Assembly: GCA_027296055.1 (NCBI GenBank)
Contig: JAPUJT010000022.1
Location: forward strand, 1 to 44,087
Length of the DNA: 44,087 nt
Origin: Planctomycetota bacterium
Lineage (GTDB): Bacteria > Planctomycetota > JAPUJT01
Direction of reading: 5' to 3'
The number at the start of each line of letters is the position of its first letter. Within the stretch, counting starts at the first letter, position 1. Shown in pieces: positions 1-8,576 of the stretch. The position numbers were made by a program, and so were the translations under genes. Under the pieces are notes generated by a model, which saw nothing but the letters and a program-made list of their open reading frames with translations, had not been told where the DNA came from and made no database searches.

Positions 1-71
1 TGGGTGTCCGCGCACGCTATCAGTAGCCATGCGGCCAGCAGCGCTCCCACAGTCGCCTGGGCGATCCTCAT
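1..71 (-). CDS. N-terminus of an exported protein (partial), downstream in the pilus-like operon
   Basis: An ATG at 71-69 on the minus strand follows a strong ribosome binding site (AGGAGGA, about 4 bases upstream). The readable product begins MRIAQATVGALLAAWLLIAC, which is a basic N-terminus and a hydrophobic stretch ending in a lipobox-like LIAC, so it is either a lipoprotein or a Sec-exported protein. The rest lies beyond the window edge. It is 64 bases downstream of the FN3 membrane protein and in the same direction, so it probably belongs to the PilM/PilO-like operon. In canonical clusters the secretin or a pilotin occupies this place, but nothing visible here identifies it. Confidence 0.7.
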   Translation of the reverse strand, partial: MRIAQATVGALLAAWLLIACADT

Positions 72-135
72 CAGTCTCCTCCTTCCAATCCTTCCGTTTA
101 TCGCTCAACCGACGGCGGCGGCCGGCTAGCTGCCA

Positions 136-1248
136 CTATCCCTTTTTGGTTCCCGTCTCGTCTTCTGTGCCACCCGCTTCTGCCGCCGGCTCCTCCGGCG
201 GGATTAGCTGGTTGCTCTTCTCTAGCTTCTTCAACATGTCTCGCAGCTCGGGCGTGTTTTCGAAAACGATCGGCTTGGCCTCAGGATCGGCGATCTCCTC
301 GACCTTGATCCAGTAGGTCTTTTTCGGCACCTTGACGCCACCGGCGTTCAAGGTCTCCTCCTTGATGTCCACGAGCAGAAGCCTGAAACCGGAGGCGTAG
401 TCGACCTTCCCTGTCCCGCTCACCTCCTCCACCTTCCCGATCTCCTCGCCGACCAGCACCCGGTAGAGCTTTCTCCTCCACCTGGTCGCCTTGGGGTCCC
501 ACTTGTACACCATGGTCCTCGCCTCGTCGGGGATTCCCCTGATGGAGCTCCCCCTCTTCAGGTCCATCGGGAGCAGGTAGACGTTGGCGGGAACCCTGAC
601 GAGGAGGGGGCTCGACGTCTTGACCGCCTCTTCCGCGGGCAACTTTTCCACATCGGAATCGGCGATCTCCTTGGCGAAGGTCCTCGCCTGGTAGACGACC
701 TCCCGGCGAGGCACGATGCCGTCCGTATCCCTGTAGGTCGTCTCGCCCGGGCCAAGCACGGCCACCGGATCGCTCGAGAAGACTGGTTTGCCCTGGTCAT
801 CCCTGCTCGTGGTCTTGTAGATCTCCGTCCGGACGATCTCGGCGTCCTCCACCTGCGAATCCCATTCGATCACTACGTAGTCGGTTCCGCGCTCCTTCAC
901 CCTCAATTCGGGCGGGCGATGCTCGGGAATCCTCCCCAACTCGAGCGCTGGCCTGTTCTGCAGGGCGCGTCGGATGTAGTACCGCTTGTGAAAGCCCCAT
1001 TTCGTGAACGATTCCGTGGATGAGGTGGACTCCCAGCGCTGCTGGATGCTCTCGAGATTCTCGAGTATCGGGAGAGGAGGCGGCTCGTTCTTCATCGCCT
1101 CCGCCACACTCTCGGCGAGCTCAGTGATCTCATCGGCCTCGCCGCTCCCTCCGCCCAGCAGCCCGAAGATCCCGATGACGACGATCAGGCCCGCCGTGCC
1201 GAGGGCAACTTTTTCACCGTGACGAAGAAAGAACTGCTTGGCATCCAT
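136..1248 (-). CDS. Single-pass membrane protein with a fibronectin type III-like domain; fourth-subunit position of the pilus-like operon
   Basis: 370 residues. A short cytoplasmic N-terminus (MDAKQFFLRHGEK) is followed by one transmembrane helix at about residues 16-36, so most of the protein is periplasmic. Residues about 110-195 read as a fibronectin type III fold: PPELRVKERGTDYVVIEW, an EIYKTT strand, then TTYRDTD and VVYQARTF. A second, less clear beta-rich region (about 210-320) and a charged C-terminal helix follow. The gene starts 20 bases downstream of the PilO-like gene. In canonical type IV pilus clusters the gene after pilO encodes the lipoprotein PilP, but this product has no lipobox and does not resemble PilP. 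I infer a scaffold role linking the inner-membrane platform to the envelope. Start chosen: ATG at 1248, just before the membrane helix. Confidence 0.75.
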   Translation of the reverse strand: MDAKQFFLRHGEKVALGTAGLIVVIGIFGLLGGGSGEADEITELAESVAEAMKNEPPPLPILENLESIQQRWESTSSTESFTKWGFHKRYYIRRALQNRPALELGRIPEHRPPELRVKERGTDYVVIEWDSQVEDAEIVRTEIYKTTSRDDQGKPVFSSDPVAVLGPGETTYRDTDGIVPRREVVYQARTFAKEIADSDVEKLPAEEAVKTSSPLLVRVPANVYLLPMDLKRGSSIRGIPDEARTMVYKWDPKATRWRRKLYRVLVGEEIGKVEEVSGTGKVDYASGFRLLLVDIKEETLNAGGVKVPKKTYWIKVEEIADPEAKPIVFENTPELRDMLKKLEKSNQLIPPEEPAAEAGGTEDETGTKKG

Positions 1249-1268
1249 GGTCCAGGTCCTCGAGAAAA

Positions 1269-2177
1269 CTATTCCCCGCTATCCCCGCTCGCGATCGCCT
1301 CCTGATCCACGTCGATGACATGAAACGTCAAGTCCAGCTTGATCGGCGGCTCCGGCAGGATCTCATCATCCGACAGGCTGTTGTACTGATCCTCATCCTG
1401 GTATCCGAATTTCCTGTAATAGACGTTCGGGGTCTCGTACTGCTCGTCCGCGCCCGCTGGAGGGGCCTCGCCAAGCACGTGGATCTTGCTGATCCGTACC
1501 CGACCAATACGCGCCGGCACCGTTGGCGAGCGCAAGACCTGGGCGATGAGTTCCGGAATATTCTCCGCGGGGCAATCCACATTCAGGGTCACGGAGTGAA
1601 TCGAGTAAGGAAGAGTTCCCTTCTTTCCCTTCTTGGGGTCGTCGAACTTGATCCCGTTCAGCCTCGTCACGCCCGTCCCGACCATGATGTCCGACAGGCT
1701 CTTCTGGATCTTGTAACGCTTCTCGACCAGGGTGACCTTGTCATCCGAGAATCCGGTCTCCTTCTTGAAGCCGACGTACTCCCTCTTATCCTGCTCCCCG
1801 CCCATCTTCTCCCGGAAGTTGGCCGCGAGCGCGTTCATATTGTCGTTGTACGTCGCCGTGTATTCGACGGGGGACGGTGGTGTGGGCCAGTCGGGCTCGA
1901 AGAGCACGTCCATCGCCACATAGTAGTCCTTCATCGATTCCTTCGCCGCCTGGTAGGTCCTCAAGACATCGTCCTTGTGATCGACGAGCTTCTTCGAAGG
2001 GACCTCCGTGCCGTCTTTCTTGTATCGCACGAGCTTACGTTTCAGATCGCGGATCTCAACGAGCCGCTCGTCGATCTCGGTGCTCCTCCCGTGGACGACC
2101 ACGAACCAGAAACCCGCTTCCCCGAGAAGGATCAGCCCGAGCAAGATCCAGAAGCCGTTCTTTTTGATCTGATCCAT
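1269..2177 (-). CDS. PilO-like / Amuc_1100-like inner-membrane platform protein
   Basis: 302 residues with the architecture of PilO: a short cytoplasmic start, one transmembrane helix (about residues 9-27), a charged coiled-coil stretch (about 33-65, EIDERLVEIRDLKRKLVRYK) and an alpha/beta periplasmic domain. In type IV pili and type II secretion, PilN/PilO (GspL/GspM) heterodimers connect the cytoplasmic PilM ring to the outer-membrane secretin. The length and the position directly after a PilM-type gene also recall the Amuc_1100 family of Verrucomicrobia. The gap to pilM is 3 bases, so translation is probably coupled. Sequence identity to PilO itself is not obvious; the call rests on topology and context. 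Confidence 0.75.
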   Translation of the reverse strand: MDQIKKNGFWILLGLILLGEAGFWFVVVHGRSTEIDERLVEIRDLKRKLVRYKKDGTEVPSKKLVDHKDDVLRTYQAAKESMKDYYVAMDVLFEPDWPTPPSPVEYTATYNDNMNALAANFREKMGGEQDKREYVGFKKETGFSDDKVTLVEKRYKIQKSLSDIMVGTGVTRLNGIKFDDPKKGKKGTLPYSIHSVTLNVDCPAENIPELIAQVLRSPTVPARIGRVRISKIHVLGEAPPAGADEQYETPNVYYRKFGYQDEDQYNSLSDDEILPEPPIKLDLTFHVIDVDQEAIASGDSGE

Positions 2178-2180
2178 GGT

Positions 2181-3953
2181 TCAGCCCTGATCGTCGCCCA
2201 CCGGGACATCCCCGAGAGTGATCTCCCTCGAGAAATAGAAGTAGGGGGCATAATGAAACGCCGCAGAAGGCTTCAGCTTCTGCGTCGCGGTGACGAATTT
2301 GAGGGGACCCGTCCTGGGATGGTCGATCCAACCTCGGGGGACGGCACGCGTCGCGGCCGGATCGATCTCTAGCTCCTGCGCCAGTCGATCCAGAAAGAGG
2401 AGGTTCACTCTCGAGAGAGACTCTTGCTCCGTATCCGACGCCACGACCGCTCCGGAGACTCTCAGGACGAAGAACTCCTTGCTCTCCTTTTTATCGAACC
2501 GCCGCTCGAGGTCCACTCTGACGAGCCAGACCTTCTGCATGTTGGCCTCCCGCGCCAACTGATCCGGCAACTGGTTCTCCCCCGCCTTCGGCATCTCGGC
2601 CATGCCTTGGGGCAAGGCGCGGTTGAGCGCATCGATCACCTTCGCAGGCAGGCGTCGGTCACCGCCGATCAGCGCCAGCGCGTCCAGCTCCTCTTCCAGC
2701 TCGGCGGTGTCGGGCAGCTTTTTCATCGCCTTCTTGTGGCCCTGGATCTCCTTCACCATGACCTGGTGCTTGAGAATCCGGTCCAGTTCATCGAGCCGAT
2801 GCCCCTTGGCAAACGCCAGTATGAACAGGAGGGCGGCCAGGATCCCCACAGCGAGAAGGTAGAAGGGCTTCTTGGCGGCGACGGCGCGCTCCTCCTGCAC
2901 CTCCCGGGGGACCATGTTCACGTCGTTTCTTCCCGAGCCGATACCCTGGATGGCCAGCCCGAGCGCGGTGCAGAACCCGCCGACGTGCTTCCTCAGTACG
3001 TCGACATCCACGCCCTCGTCCAGGTTCAGCCTGTTCAGCCGGGTGATACGGGAGACCTTGATCTGCAGCTCCTGAGTGAGGTAGTTCTTCAAGCCGACGA
3101 GCTTGGAGGCATCGCCCAGAAGGACCATCTCCTTGAAGTTGGCCTGCTTGGACTGCGCCTTGTAGTAGCCGATCGACCGGTGAATTTCCCCGACGAAGTC
3201 TTTCAACACCGGCTCCATCGTGGCGAAGATCTTTTTGACCTGCTGGCTCTTACCCGCCGTCCTCTTCAGCCTCTCGGCCTCCTCGAAGGGAACCTGGAAC
3301 TTTTCCGTGAGGGCCCGAGTGAGGTCGTCCCCGGCGAGAGGGAGGTTTCGAATCCAGAAACGGTTCCCCTCGACCACGAGGAGGTCGGTGTGATCCGCCC
3401 CCACGTCCACGACGATCAGCGAATCGGGGACTTCGACGAGATCGAACTTCACGAAGTTGAAGATGGCGAGCGGCGCAATGGTAACGATGTCCGCCTTGAC
3501 GTTGAGGTCGTTCAGATCGGAGAGGAAGTCGTGGATCAGGTCCTTCTTGATCGCGAAGATCCCCACCTCGACCTCGCCGGTGGCCGACGTGCCGTTCTCG
3601 TCGAGCCTCTGGTAATCCCAGACCACCTCATCGATGGGAAACGGGATCTGCTGCTGCGCCTCGTAGCGGACGATCTCGTCCACCTTCTTCACCTCGGAGA
3701 GCGGCGGCAGCTTGATGAAGCGGGAAAAGGCCATCCGGCCCGGCATCGCCACGACGATCCGATCACCCTTGACGGAGTGGGAGTCGAGGAAGGTACGGAG
3801 GGCGGAGCGCACCCCAGCGCGAGGGTCGTCCCCGGCCGCCCCATACTCGATGTGGGCGACGCTGAGGATCGCGACCTCGTCCTTGTCTTTTTGAAGTTTT
3901 ACAGCCTTCAGGGAGGACTTTCCGAGGTCCAGGCCCCAGGCAGCGGACTGCAT
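2181..3953 (-). CDS. pilM: PilM-PilN fusion: actin-like pilus assembly ATPase-fold protein with membrane-anchored PilN-like C-terminus
   Basis: 590 residues. Residues 1-350 are a PilM/FtsA-like actin fold: WGLDLGKSSLKAVKL is phosphate loop 1, the IVVAMPGRMAFSRFIKLPPL region is typical of PilM, and VVDVGADHTDLLVVEG is the second phosphate-binding loop. A transmembrane helix follows (about 366-386, FYLLAVGILAALLFILAF), then a predicted coiled coil and an alpha/beta periplasmic region that stands in for PilN. PilM alone is normally about 350 residues and binds the cytoplasmic tail of PilN; here the two appear covalently joined. It is first in its operon, followed at 3 bases by the PilO-like gene, and is driven by the promoter at 4098-4126. 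The ATG at 3953 is the first in frame and fits the family N-terminus. Confidence 0.85.
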   Translation of the reverse strand: MQSAAWGLDLGKSSLKAVKLQKDKDEVAILSVAHIEYGAAGDDPRAGVRSALRTFLDSHSVKGDRIVVAMPGRMAFSRFIKLPPLSEVKKVDEIVRYEAQQQIPFPIDEVVWDYQRLDENGTSATGEVEVGIFAIKKDLIHDFLSDLNDLNVKADIVTIAPLAIFNFVKFDLVEVPDSLIVVDVGADHTDLLVVEGNRFWIRNLPLAGDDLTRALTEKFQVPFEEAERLKRTAGKSQQVKKIFATMEPVLKDFVGEIHRSIGYYKAQSKQANFKEMVLLGDASKLVGLKNYLTQELQIKVSRITRLNRLNLDEGVDVDVLRKHVGGFCTALGLAIQGIGSGRNDVNMVPREVQEERAVAAKKPFYLLAVGILAALLFILAFAKGHRLDELDRILKHQVMVKEIQGHKKAMKKLPDTAELEEELDALALIGGDRRLPAKVIDALNRALPQGMAEMPKAGENQLPDQLAREANMQKVWLVRVDLERRFDKKESKEFFVLRVSGAVVASDTEQESLSRVNLLFLDRLAQELEIDPAATRAVPRGWIDHPRTGPLKFVTATQKLKPSAAFHYAPYFYFSREITLGDVPVGDDQG

Positions 3954-4042
3954 CGGACGCTCGTCTCCGTCTTTCGGGCAGGGGGAACCGCCCCCCGCAG
4001 CCTACTGCGGAAAAGCGCCGTTCCCAATGTTGAGTCTGACGC

Positions 4043-4063
4043 AAAAACCCTTCCGCTGAAGGG
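4043..4063 (-). terminator. Terminator-like hairpin in the pilM leader (possible attenuator)
   Basis: Read on the minus strand, CCCTTC-AGCG-GAAGGG forms a perfect 6-bp stem with a tetraloop, followed at once by TTTTT (4047-4043). It lies about 30-50 bases after the expected transcription start of the 4098-4126 promoter and about 90 bases before the pilM ATG, in the same direction. A rho-independent terminator in this position would cut most transcripts unless an alternative structure forms. Confidence 0.5.
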
Positions 4064-4097
4064 GCTTCCGACTCGTGCTCGGTCAACGGAGAGTGAG

Positions 4098-4126
4098 ATT
4101 ATAGTGACGCCCGAAACGTGAGTCAA
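4098..4126 (-). promoter_or_regulatory. Sigma70-type promoter for the pilM operon
   Basis: On the minus strand TTGACT (4126-4121), a spacer of exactly 17 bases, then TATAAT (4103-4098). This matches the consensus at 11 of 12 positions, the best in the window. The expected start near 4091 gives a leader of about 138 bases before pilM. Confidence 0.8.
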
Positions 4127-4129
4127 GGC

Positions 4130-4165
4130 GGCCCCTCCGGGCACCGATAGGGGCCCGGAGGGGCC
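4130..4165. terminator. Strong GC hairpin after the uracil-DNA glycosylase gene
   Basis: A perfect 13-bp inverted repeat (GGCCCCTCCGGGC at 4130-4142 and its complement at 4153-4165) with a 10-base loop lies 35 bases past the stop of the uracil-DNA glycosylase gene and just upstream of the pilM promoter. No T-run follows on either side, so it is either a factor-assisted terminator or an mRNA 3'-end stabiliser for the long operon that ends here. Confidence 0.5.
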
Positions 4166-4200
4166 CTGAGGCGACCCGAAGGGCCCCCGGAGAGGGGGAT

Positions 4201-4839
4201 CTACAGAAGCTCGCGAACCTTCTTCATGTCATCCCAGACAGCGCGCTTCGCGGAAGGATTCCTCAGCAGATAGGCGGGATGATAGGTCGGCATCACCTGG
4301 AATCCTCGGACCGTATGGAATTCTCCGCGCAGGCGGGAGATCCCCGTGTCCACCCCGAGGAGGGTTCGCGCGGCGAAGGCCCCCAGGGCGCAGATGACCC
4401 TCGGCCGGATCAACTCCATCTGTTTCCAGAGATAGGGAGAGCAGTTCAAGATCTCTTCGGGGCTCGGATCCCTGTTGTTCGGCGGGCGGCATTTCAAGAT
4501 ATTGGCGATGTAGACCTTGTCACGCTCGAGGCCCATCGCCTGGATGATGCGAGTGAGCAGGGCTCCCGCCTTTCCGACGAACGGTAGCCCTTGCCGATCT
4601 TCCTCGGCCCCCGGCGCCTCGCCTACAAATACGAGATCGGCGTTCGGATCGCCCGTGCCGAAGACGGCGTGGGCACGCGTGTGACCGATCGGGCACTTCC
4701 GGCACCCGGTCACCTCCTGCTCCATCTGCAGGAGGAGATCTTTCGGAGAGGTGAGCGCGCCCCGTGGAAGGTGCCGCACTCCAAGGAGGGCCATCCGGCC
4801 CAGGTGAGCGCGGAGGTGCTGTCGCAGATCTCCATCCAT
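4201..4839 (-). CDS. Family 4 uracil-DNA glycosylase (iron-sulfur type)
   Basis: 212 residues. Removes uracil from DNA as the first step of base excision repair. Motif A is [20 protein letters not shown] (about residues 73-92) and motif B is the HPA in [10 protein letters not shown] near the C-terminus. Four cysteines (C46, C49, C117, C133) are placed as in the [4Fe-4S] cluster of family 4 enzymes. The length is normal for the family. It begins 6 bases after the nrnA stop, with GGGAG upstream of the ATG, and is the last gene of the long minus-strand run. The first 30 residues are not conserved-looking and the true start could be slightly further in. Confidence 0.92.
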   Translation of the reverse strand: MDGDLRQHLRAHLGRMALLGVRHLPRGALTSPKDLLLQMEQEVTGCRKCPIGHTRAHAVFGTGDPNADLVFVGEAPGAEEDRQGLPFVGKAGALLTRIIQAMGLERDKVYIANILKCRPPNNRDPSPEEILNCSPYLWKQMELIRPRVICALGAFAARTLLGVDTGISRLRGEFHTVRGFQVMPTYHPAYLLRNPSAKRAVWDDMKKVRELL

Positions 4840-4845
4840 TACCGG

Positions 4846-5817
4846 CTACTCCCGGCCATCAAGATCGAGGGAAGCGCCGGCCTGATCGATCACCGACCGG
4901 ATCGCTTCGTCCAGCGGCGCTTCCACCGTGCAGCCCGCGGCGTTCCTGTGGCCACCCCCCCCGAATCGCGCTGCGATGGCGGCCACATCCAGGTCCCCCT
5001 CGCTGCGCAGGCTCACCCTCACCCTGTCCGGATCCTCCCGGAAGTAAACGGCGATCTTCACGCCCTCGAGGGATCGTGGGAGGTCGATGATGTCTTGCCC
5101 GTCTCCCGGACCGGCTCCGGCCGCCGCCATGTCTTGCTTGCTCAGGAAGGTCCAGGAGAGCTCTCCACCGTGCGCGGAGGCCAGGTTGGCGATGGCGCGC
5201 GAGAGTAGCTCCAGGTCGATGGGCCGGCGGCTCTCGTAGGTCCACTTCGACACTTGCCTCAACGACGCCCCGAGGCGCAGGAGATCGGCGGCGATCTCGA
5301 GCGTTTGGGGCGAAGTGTTCGAGTAGGAGAACCGCCCCGTGTCGGTATAGATCGCCGTGAACAGGCAGGTGGCGATATCGGCATCGAGCTGGAATCCGGC
5401 CTCCCGGAGGAGCAGGTAGACCACCTCTCCCGTCGCGCTCCGATCCACCTCCACCAGGTTGACCGTCCCGAACTCTTCGTTCGAGATGTGATGATCCACG
5501 TTCAGGATGGGGACCCCATCGGGGATCCAGCCTCTCACCTTGCCCAGGCGAGCGAGGACAGGGACGTCCATCGTGACGAAGACCTCCGGCCTGGTTTCCG
5601 GGCGCTCCGACGCGATCTCGTCGAACCCGGGGAGGAAGCGCAACTGACGGGGGTAGGGCGCCTCGTTACAGGGTATCACCACCTTGCCTGCCTTCCGGAG
5701 GGCCAGGGTGAAGGCGAGGAGGGAGCCGAGCCCGTCCCCATCCGGAAGGAGATGGCTCGTGACCCAGAAGGTCTGATTCTCTTTCAGGAGCCGGATCGCA
5801 TCGGCGTAGTCTTTCAT
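4846..5817 (-). CDS. nrnA: DHH/DHHA1 phosphoesterase, NrnA-like nano-RNase / pAp phosphatase
   Basis: 323 residues from the ATG at 5817, which overlaps the mtaB stop as ATGA and so indicates translational coupling; longer readings of this frame add only low-complexity residues. NrnA-type enzymes degrade nano-RNAs and hydrolyse pAp to AMP, using Mn2+ bound by DHH-domain aspartates and histidines. Visible motifs: LLPDGDGLGS near the N-terminus, NVDHHISN (the DHH signature), and the C-terminal DHHA1 glycine loop FGGGGHRNAAG. In the family, NrnA also finishes breakdown of pGpG derived from c-di-GMP, so it may link to the HD-GYP and PilZ proteins in the window; that link is inference. Confidence 0.9.
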   Translation of the reverse strand: MKDYADAIRLLKENQTFWVTSHLLPDGDGLGSLLAFTLALRKAGKVVIPCNEAPYPRQLRFLPGFDEIASERPETRPEVFVTMDVPVLARLGKVRGWIPDGVPILNVDHHISNEEFGTVNLVEVDRSATGEVVYLLLREAGFQLDADIATCLFTAIYTDTGRFSYSNTSPQTLEIAADLLRLGASLRQVSKWTYESRRPIDLELLSRAIANLASAHGGELSWTFLSKQDMAAAGAGPGDGQDIIDLPRSLEGVKIAVYFREDPDRVRVSLRSEGDLDVAAIAARFGGGGHRNAAGCTVEAPLDEAIRSVIDQAGASLDLDGRE

Positions 5818-7073
5818 CCGGAGGCATCCGTTCCCGGAGCGATCTCCAGCCCGAGGGGTCCGGAGGACCGAACGATTCCCCGGACCACTTGATTCCGACC
5901 CGATGGCTCGCCGCGGACCCGGGCGGGCAGGTAGCGCTCCGTCTTGCCCGAGAGCGTTCCTTCCTTCCACGACTCGGTGAGCAACTCCACCTCCCGTCCT
6001 ACCCACCGGGAGGCGAAGGCATCGCTCAGATCGCGGCCCAGGTTCCCGAGGATCCGGCCTCGCCGCTTACGGATGGCGATCGGGACACTATTCCCCAGGC
6101 GGACCGCCGCCGTGCCGGATCTCTCGCTATACGGGAAGACGTGGATCTTCGAGAAGCCGATCTCCCTGCAAAAGGCCAGCGTCTCGGCGAAGGCGGAGTC
6201 GTCCTCCCCCGGAAACCCGACGATGACATCCGTGCTGATCGCAGGCTCCTCGAACCGGTTCCGGATCATCTCGACACGCCGGGCGAACTCGGCCCGCGTG
6301 TAGGGCCGACCCATTCTTCGAAGAACCCGGTCGTTTCCGCTCTGCAGGGGGAGGTGGAAGTGAGGACACAGCTTGCCCGACTCGAGCCCGGCGTCGAGAA
6401 GATCCTCAGTCACCTCGATCGCCTCCAGGGAGGAGAGCCGGATCCTTTCCACGGGGACGTCGGCCAGGATCCGGAGGAGATCCGGCAGCCGATAGGTCTC
6501 TCCTCTTCCATAGTGCCCCAGGTGAATCCCCACGAGCACGATTTCCTTATGGCCCGAGTCGGCGAGGCGGTGCGCCTCTGCTCGCACCTCCTCGGGTGAG
6601 CGGCTACGCACGTCTCCTCGGACGCGAGGGATGATGCAGAAGGTGCAGTGATCGTCGCAGCCGTCCTCCACCTTGAGGAAGGCGCGGGTGTGCCCTTCGA
6701 ACCGGGAGATCCGGAAGGGGGATGGGGGGGCGCCGAGGATCTCGGCGATCCGGTCCTTCTGGAGCCTCCCTGCTACAAGGGTGACGCCCGGAAGAACGCT
6801 GTACGCCTTGGGATCGCCCGCTGCCGAGCACCCCGTCACCACGATCCGGACCCGGGGATTATCGCGCGCCACCCGTCGAACCAGCTGCCTCGCCTTCCGA
6901 TCCGCCTCGGCGGTCACCGAACAGGTATTGACCACGAAAAGGTCGACCGGCTCCCGGCCTTTCGTCTCCCGGTAACCCGCGCGCAGGATCCCCTCGCGAA
7001 TCCCCTGGGTGTCGTACTGGTTGACCTTGCACCCGAAGGTGTGGAAGGCGACCGTCTTCTCCGTCTTCTGCAT
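5814..7073 (-). CDS. mtaB: tRNA (N6-L-threonylcarbamoyladenosine-37-C2)-methylthiotransferase
   Basis: About 419 residues. A radical-SAM methylthiotransferase that makes ms2t6A37 in tRNAs decoding ANN codons. The N-terminal domain carries three cluster cysteines (HTFGCKVNQYDT, NTCSVTAEAD, VTGCSAAG). The radical SAM motif is CDDHCTFC followed by IIPRVRG. A short C-terminal TRAM-like region ends the protein. KVNQYDT instead of QMN separates it from MiaB, which is encoded separately at 22190. ATG at 7073 is preferred because MQKTEKTVAFHTFGCK fits the family; ATGs at 7082 and 7085 are alternatives. Upstream lies a family B repeat (7086-7104) that occupies the leader, and no strong ribosome binding site is visible. 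The stop overlaps nrnA. Confidence 0.93.
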   Translation of the reverse strand: MQKTEKTVAFHTFGCKVNQYDTQGIREGILRAGYRETKGREPVDLFVVNTCSVTAEADRKARQLVRRVARDNPRVRIVVTGCSAAGDPKAYSVLPGVTLVAGRLQKDRIAEILGAPPSPFRISRFEGHTRAFLKVEDGCDDHCTFCIIPRVRGDVRSRSPEEVRAEAHRLADSGHKEIVLVGIHLGHYGRGETYRLPDLLRILADVPVERIRLSSLEAIEVTEDLLDAGLESGKLCPHFHLPLQSGNDRVLRRMGRPYTRAEFARRVEMIRNRFEEPAISTDVIVGFPGEDDSAFAETLAFCREIGFSKIHVFPYSERSGTAAVRLGNSVPIAIRKRRGRILGNLGRDLSDAFASRWVGREVELLTESWKEGTLSGKTERYLPARVRGEPSGRNQVVRGIVRSSGPLGLEIAPGTDASG

Positions 7074-7085
7074 GTTCACCATCAT

Positions 7086-7104
7086 AAAGGGGACAGTCAC
7101 CTTT
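7086..7104. repeat. Family B hairpin repeat in the mtaB leader
   Basis: AAAGG-GGACAGTCA-CCTTT: a 9-base core flanked by complementary 5-base arms (7086-7090 and 7100-7104). The core matches the reverse complement of the core at 23576-23585, where the arms are entirely different. It sits in the short gap between the aminotransferase stop (7136) and the mtaB start, abutting the start codon region. Confidence 0.65.
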
Positions 7105-7135
7105 TTCCATTCCGTGTTTATCGGGGAGGAACCTG

Positions 7136-8173
7136 TCACCGCCCGCCCAAGGTCTCGAGAACGGCGGCGGCGACCCTGCGGGCGGCGGCAAGGGTGAGAG
7201 ACGGATAGATAGGTATGGACAGGAGCCTGTCGCAGAATCTCTCGGTAGATGGGTATCCCTTGGCGGGTGAGCCGAGGTATCGATGAATCGGGCGAAAGAC
7301 CGGGAGCTTCGCCTCCACTCCCATCCGGGCGAGTCGCCGGGATGCCGCTCGCGCAGTTCCGTCCAGCAAGAGGGCGTAGCGGTAATAGGCGTGCCCGCGC
7401 CCCCGAGGAATCCTGTAACCCGAGAGCTTCTCCGAGTAGAGCCGTGCGATCTTGCGTCTCTTGGCAATGAATGCAGGGAGGGAACGAAGCTGCGCCCTGC
7501 CCAGAGCGGCCTGCAGATCGGAGAGCGTGTAGTTGTAACGCACAGAATAAGTCTTCTGCTTGTCGTAGCTGACGAGGTCGCGAAGGCGGGAGGCCACCCG
7601 GGAGCGATCCGTCGCGACGGCTCCCCCCTGACCCGTCGCCATCACCTTTGTGGCGTAGAAGGAAAAGATGGAGACCTCGCCGAACGAGCCGACCGGCCTC
7701 CCGCGGATCCTGCCGCCGATCGCCATCGCCGCGTCCTCGATCACCGGCGGTCCCAGTGCGGCGATCCCCTCCACATCCGCCGGTAGCCCCAGCATGTGGG
7801 GGACGATGATCGCCCGCGTCTTCCGACGGACGTGGCGCCGGATGAGGTCAGGGGTGACGTTGAACGTGCTATCGTCGACGTCCACCACCCGAGGTCGCGC
7901 CCCCACATAGTGCACAGCGTTCAGCAGGGCGGAGCAGCAGTACGTGGGCAGGATCACCTCGTCTCCATCACCCACTCCGAGACCGAGAAGGGCCAGGTGA
8001 AGCGCGGCGTGTCCGGAATTGGTGGCGACGACGTGGCGACGGCGGACGGCTCGGCCCAGCTCCGCCTCGAAGGCATCCGCCTCCGAGCCTGGAGTGATGT
8101 GCCCCGATCGCATCACCCGCAGCACCGCGCTGTGGGCGGCGCGATCCAGCGTCGGCAGCGAATGGGGTATCAA
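7136..8173 (-). CDS. DegT/DnrJ/EryC1/StrS-family PLP aminotransferase (second copy)
   Basis: 345 residues. Sugar aminotransferases of this fold-type I family transfer an amino group to nucleotide-linked 3- or 4-keto sugars for LPS, O-antigen or glycan synthesis. Visible features: the cofactor phosphate-binding segment [15 protein letters not shown], the PLP-ring aspartate in [13 protein letters not shown], and the Schiff-base lysine in [15 protein letters not shown]. It is slightly shorter than the usual 370-390 residues. The start overlaps the ridA stop (ATGA). RidA proteins hydrolyse reactive enamine/imine intermediates released by PLP enzymes, so the coupling makes chemical sense. The substrate cannot be told from sequence. 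It is only distantly similar to the other DegT protein in this run. Confidence 0.88.
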   Translation of the reverse strand: MIPHSLPTLDRAAHSAVLRVMRSGHITPGSEADAFEAELGRAVRRRHVVATNSGHAALHLALLGLGVGDGDEVILPTYCCSALLNAVHYVGARPRVVDVDDSTFNVTPDLIRRHVRRKTRAIIVPHMLGLPADVEGIAALGPPVIEDAAMAIGGRIRGRPVGSFGEVSIFSFYATKVMATGQGGAVATDRSRVASRLRDLVSYDKQKTYSVRYNYTLSDLQAALGRAQLRSLPAFIAKRRKIARLYSEKLSGYRIPRGRGHAYYRYALLLDGTARAASRRLARMGVEAKLPVFRPIHRYLGSPAKGYPSTERFCDRLLSIPIYPSLTLAAARRVAAAVLETLGGR

Positions 8174-8571
8174 GCGGAAGTCGAGTCCTGGCCGAGATGG
8201 GCGACGAGATCCATCTCCACCAGAACATCCTTTGGCAATCGCGACACCTCGACGCAGGCTCGGGCAGGTCGCGACACCGAGAAGTATCGAGCGTACACCT
8301 CGTTCATCGCGGCGAAGTCCCCCAAGTCCTTCAGATAGACCACCAGCTTGACGGCATCTTCGAGGGTACCGCCCGAAGCCTCGACGACCGCCTGGAGATT
8401 CTCGATGACGCGCCGGGTCTGCTCTTTCACTCCGCCGGGGACCACCTCCCCTTTTTCCGGATCGAGGGGGATCTGGCCCGATGCGAACAGGAAACCTCCC
8501 GCCCGAACCGCCTGGGAGTACGGTCCCACCGGCGCGGGGGCGCGAGGAGTGCCTACCACTTCGTGAGACAT
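8170..8571 (-). CDS. ridA: RidA/YER057c/UK114-family enamine/imine deaminase
   Basis: 133 residues, the usual family length. RidA trimers hydrolyse 2-aminoacrylate and related enamine/imine by-products of PLP enzymes. Family features seen: [23 protein letters not shown] near the N-terminus, a central [14 protein letters not shown] helix, and [20 protein letters not shown]. The substrate-binding arginine lies in [21 protein letters not shown]. The start is 5 bases downstream of the coaD stop, and the stop overlaps the aminotransferase start by four bases, so this is a tightly packed operon position. Confidence 0.93.
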   Translation of the reverse strand: MSHEVVGTPRAPAPVGPYSQAVRAGGFLFASGQIPLDPEKGEVVPGGVKEQTRRVIENLQAVVEASGGTLEDAVKLVVYLKDLGDFAAMNEVYARYFSVSRPARACVEVSRLPKDVLVEMDLVAHLGQDSTSA

Positions 8572-8576
8572 GGAGT

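Noticed and set aside
136..1248. PilP lipoprotein
   Set aside because: No lipobox, a true transmembrane helix, and an FN3-like domain; only the gene order suggests PilP.
1320..2372. Long plus-strand open frame opposite the PilO-like and PilM genes (similar long frames at 2424-4121, 8481-9557, 11685-12848 and 18480-20153)
   Set aside because: These are antisense shadows typical of GC-rich coding DNA; they lack family features while the opposite strand encodes recognisable proteins.
3954..4097. c-di-GMP riboswitch in the pilM leader
   Set aside because: The leader is structured, but neither the GEMM-I nor the type II consensus could be found.
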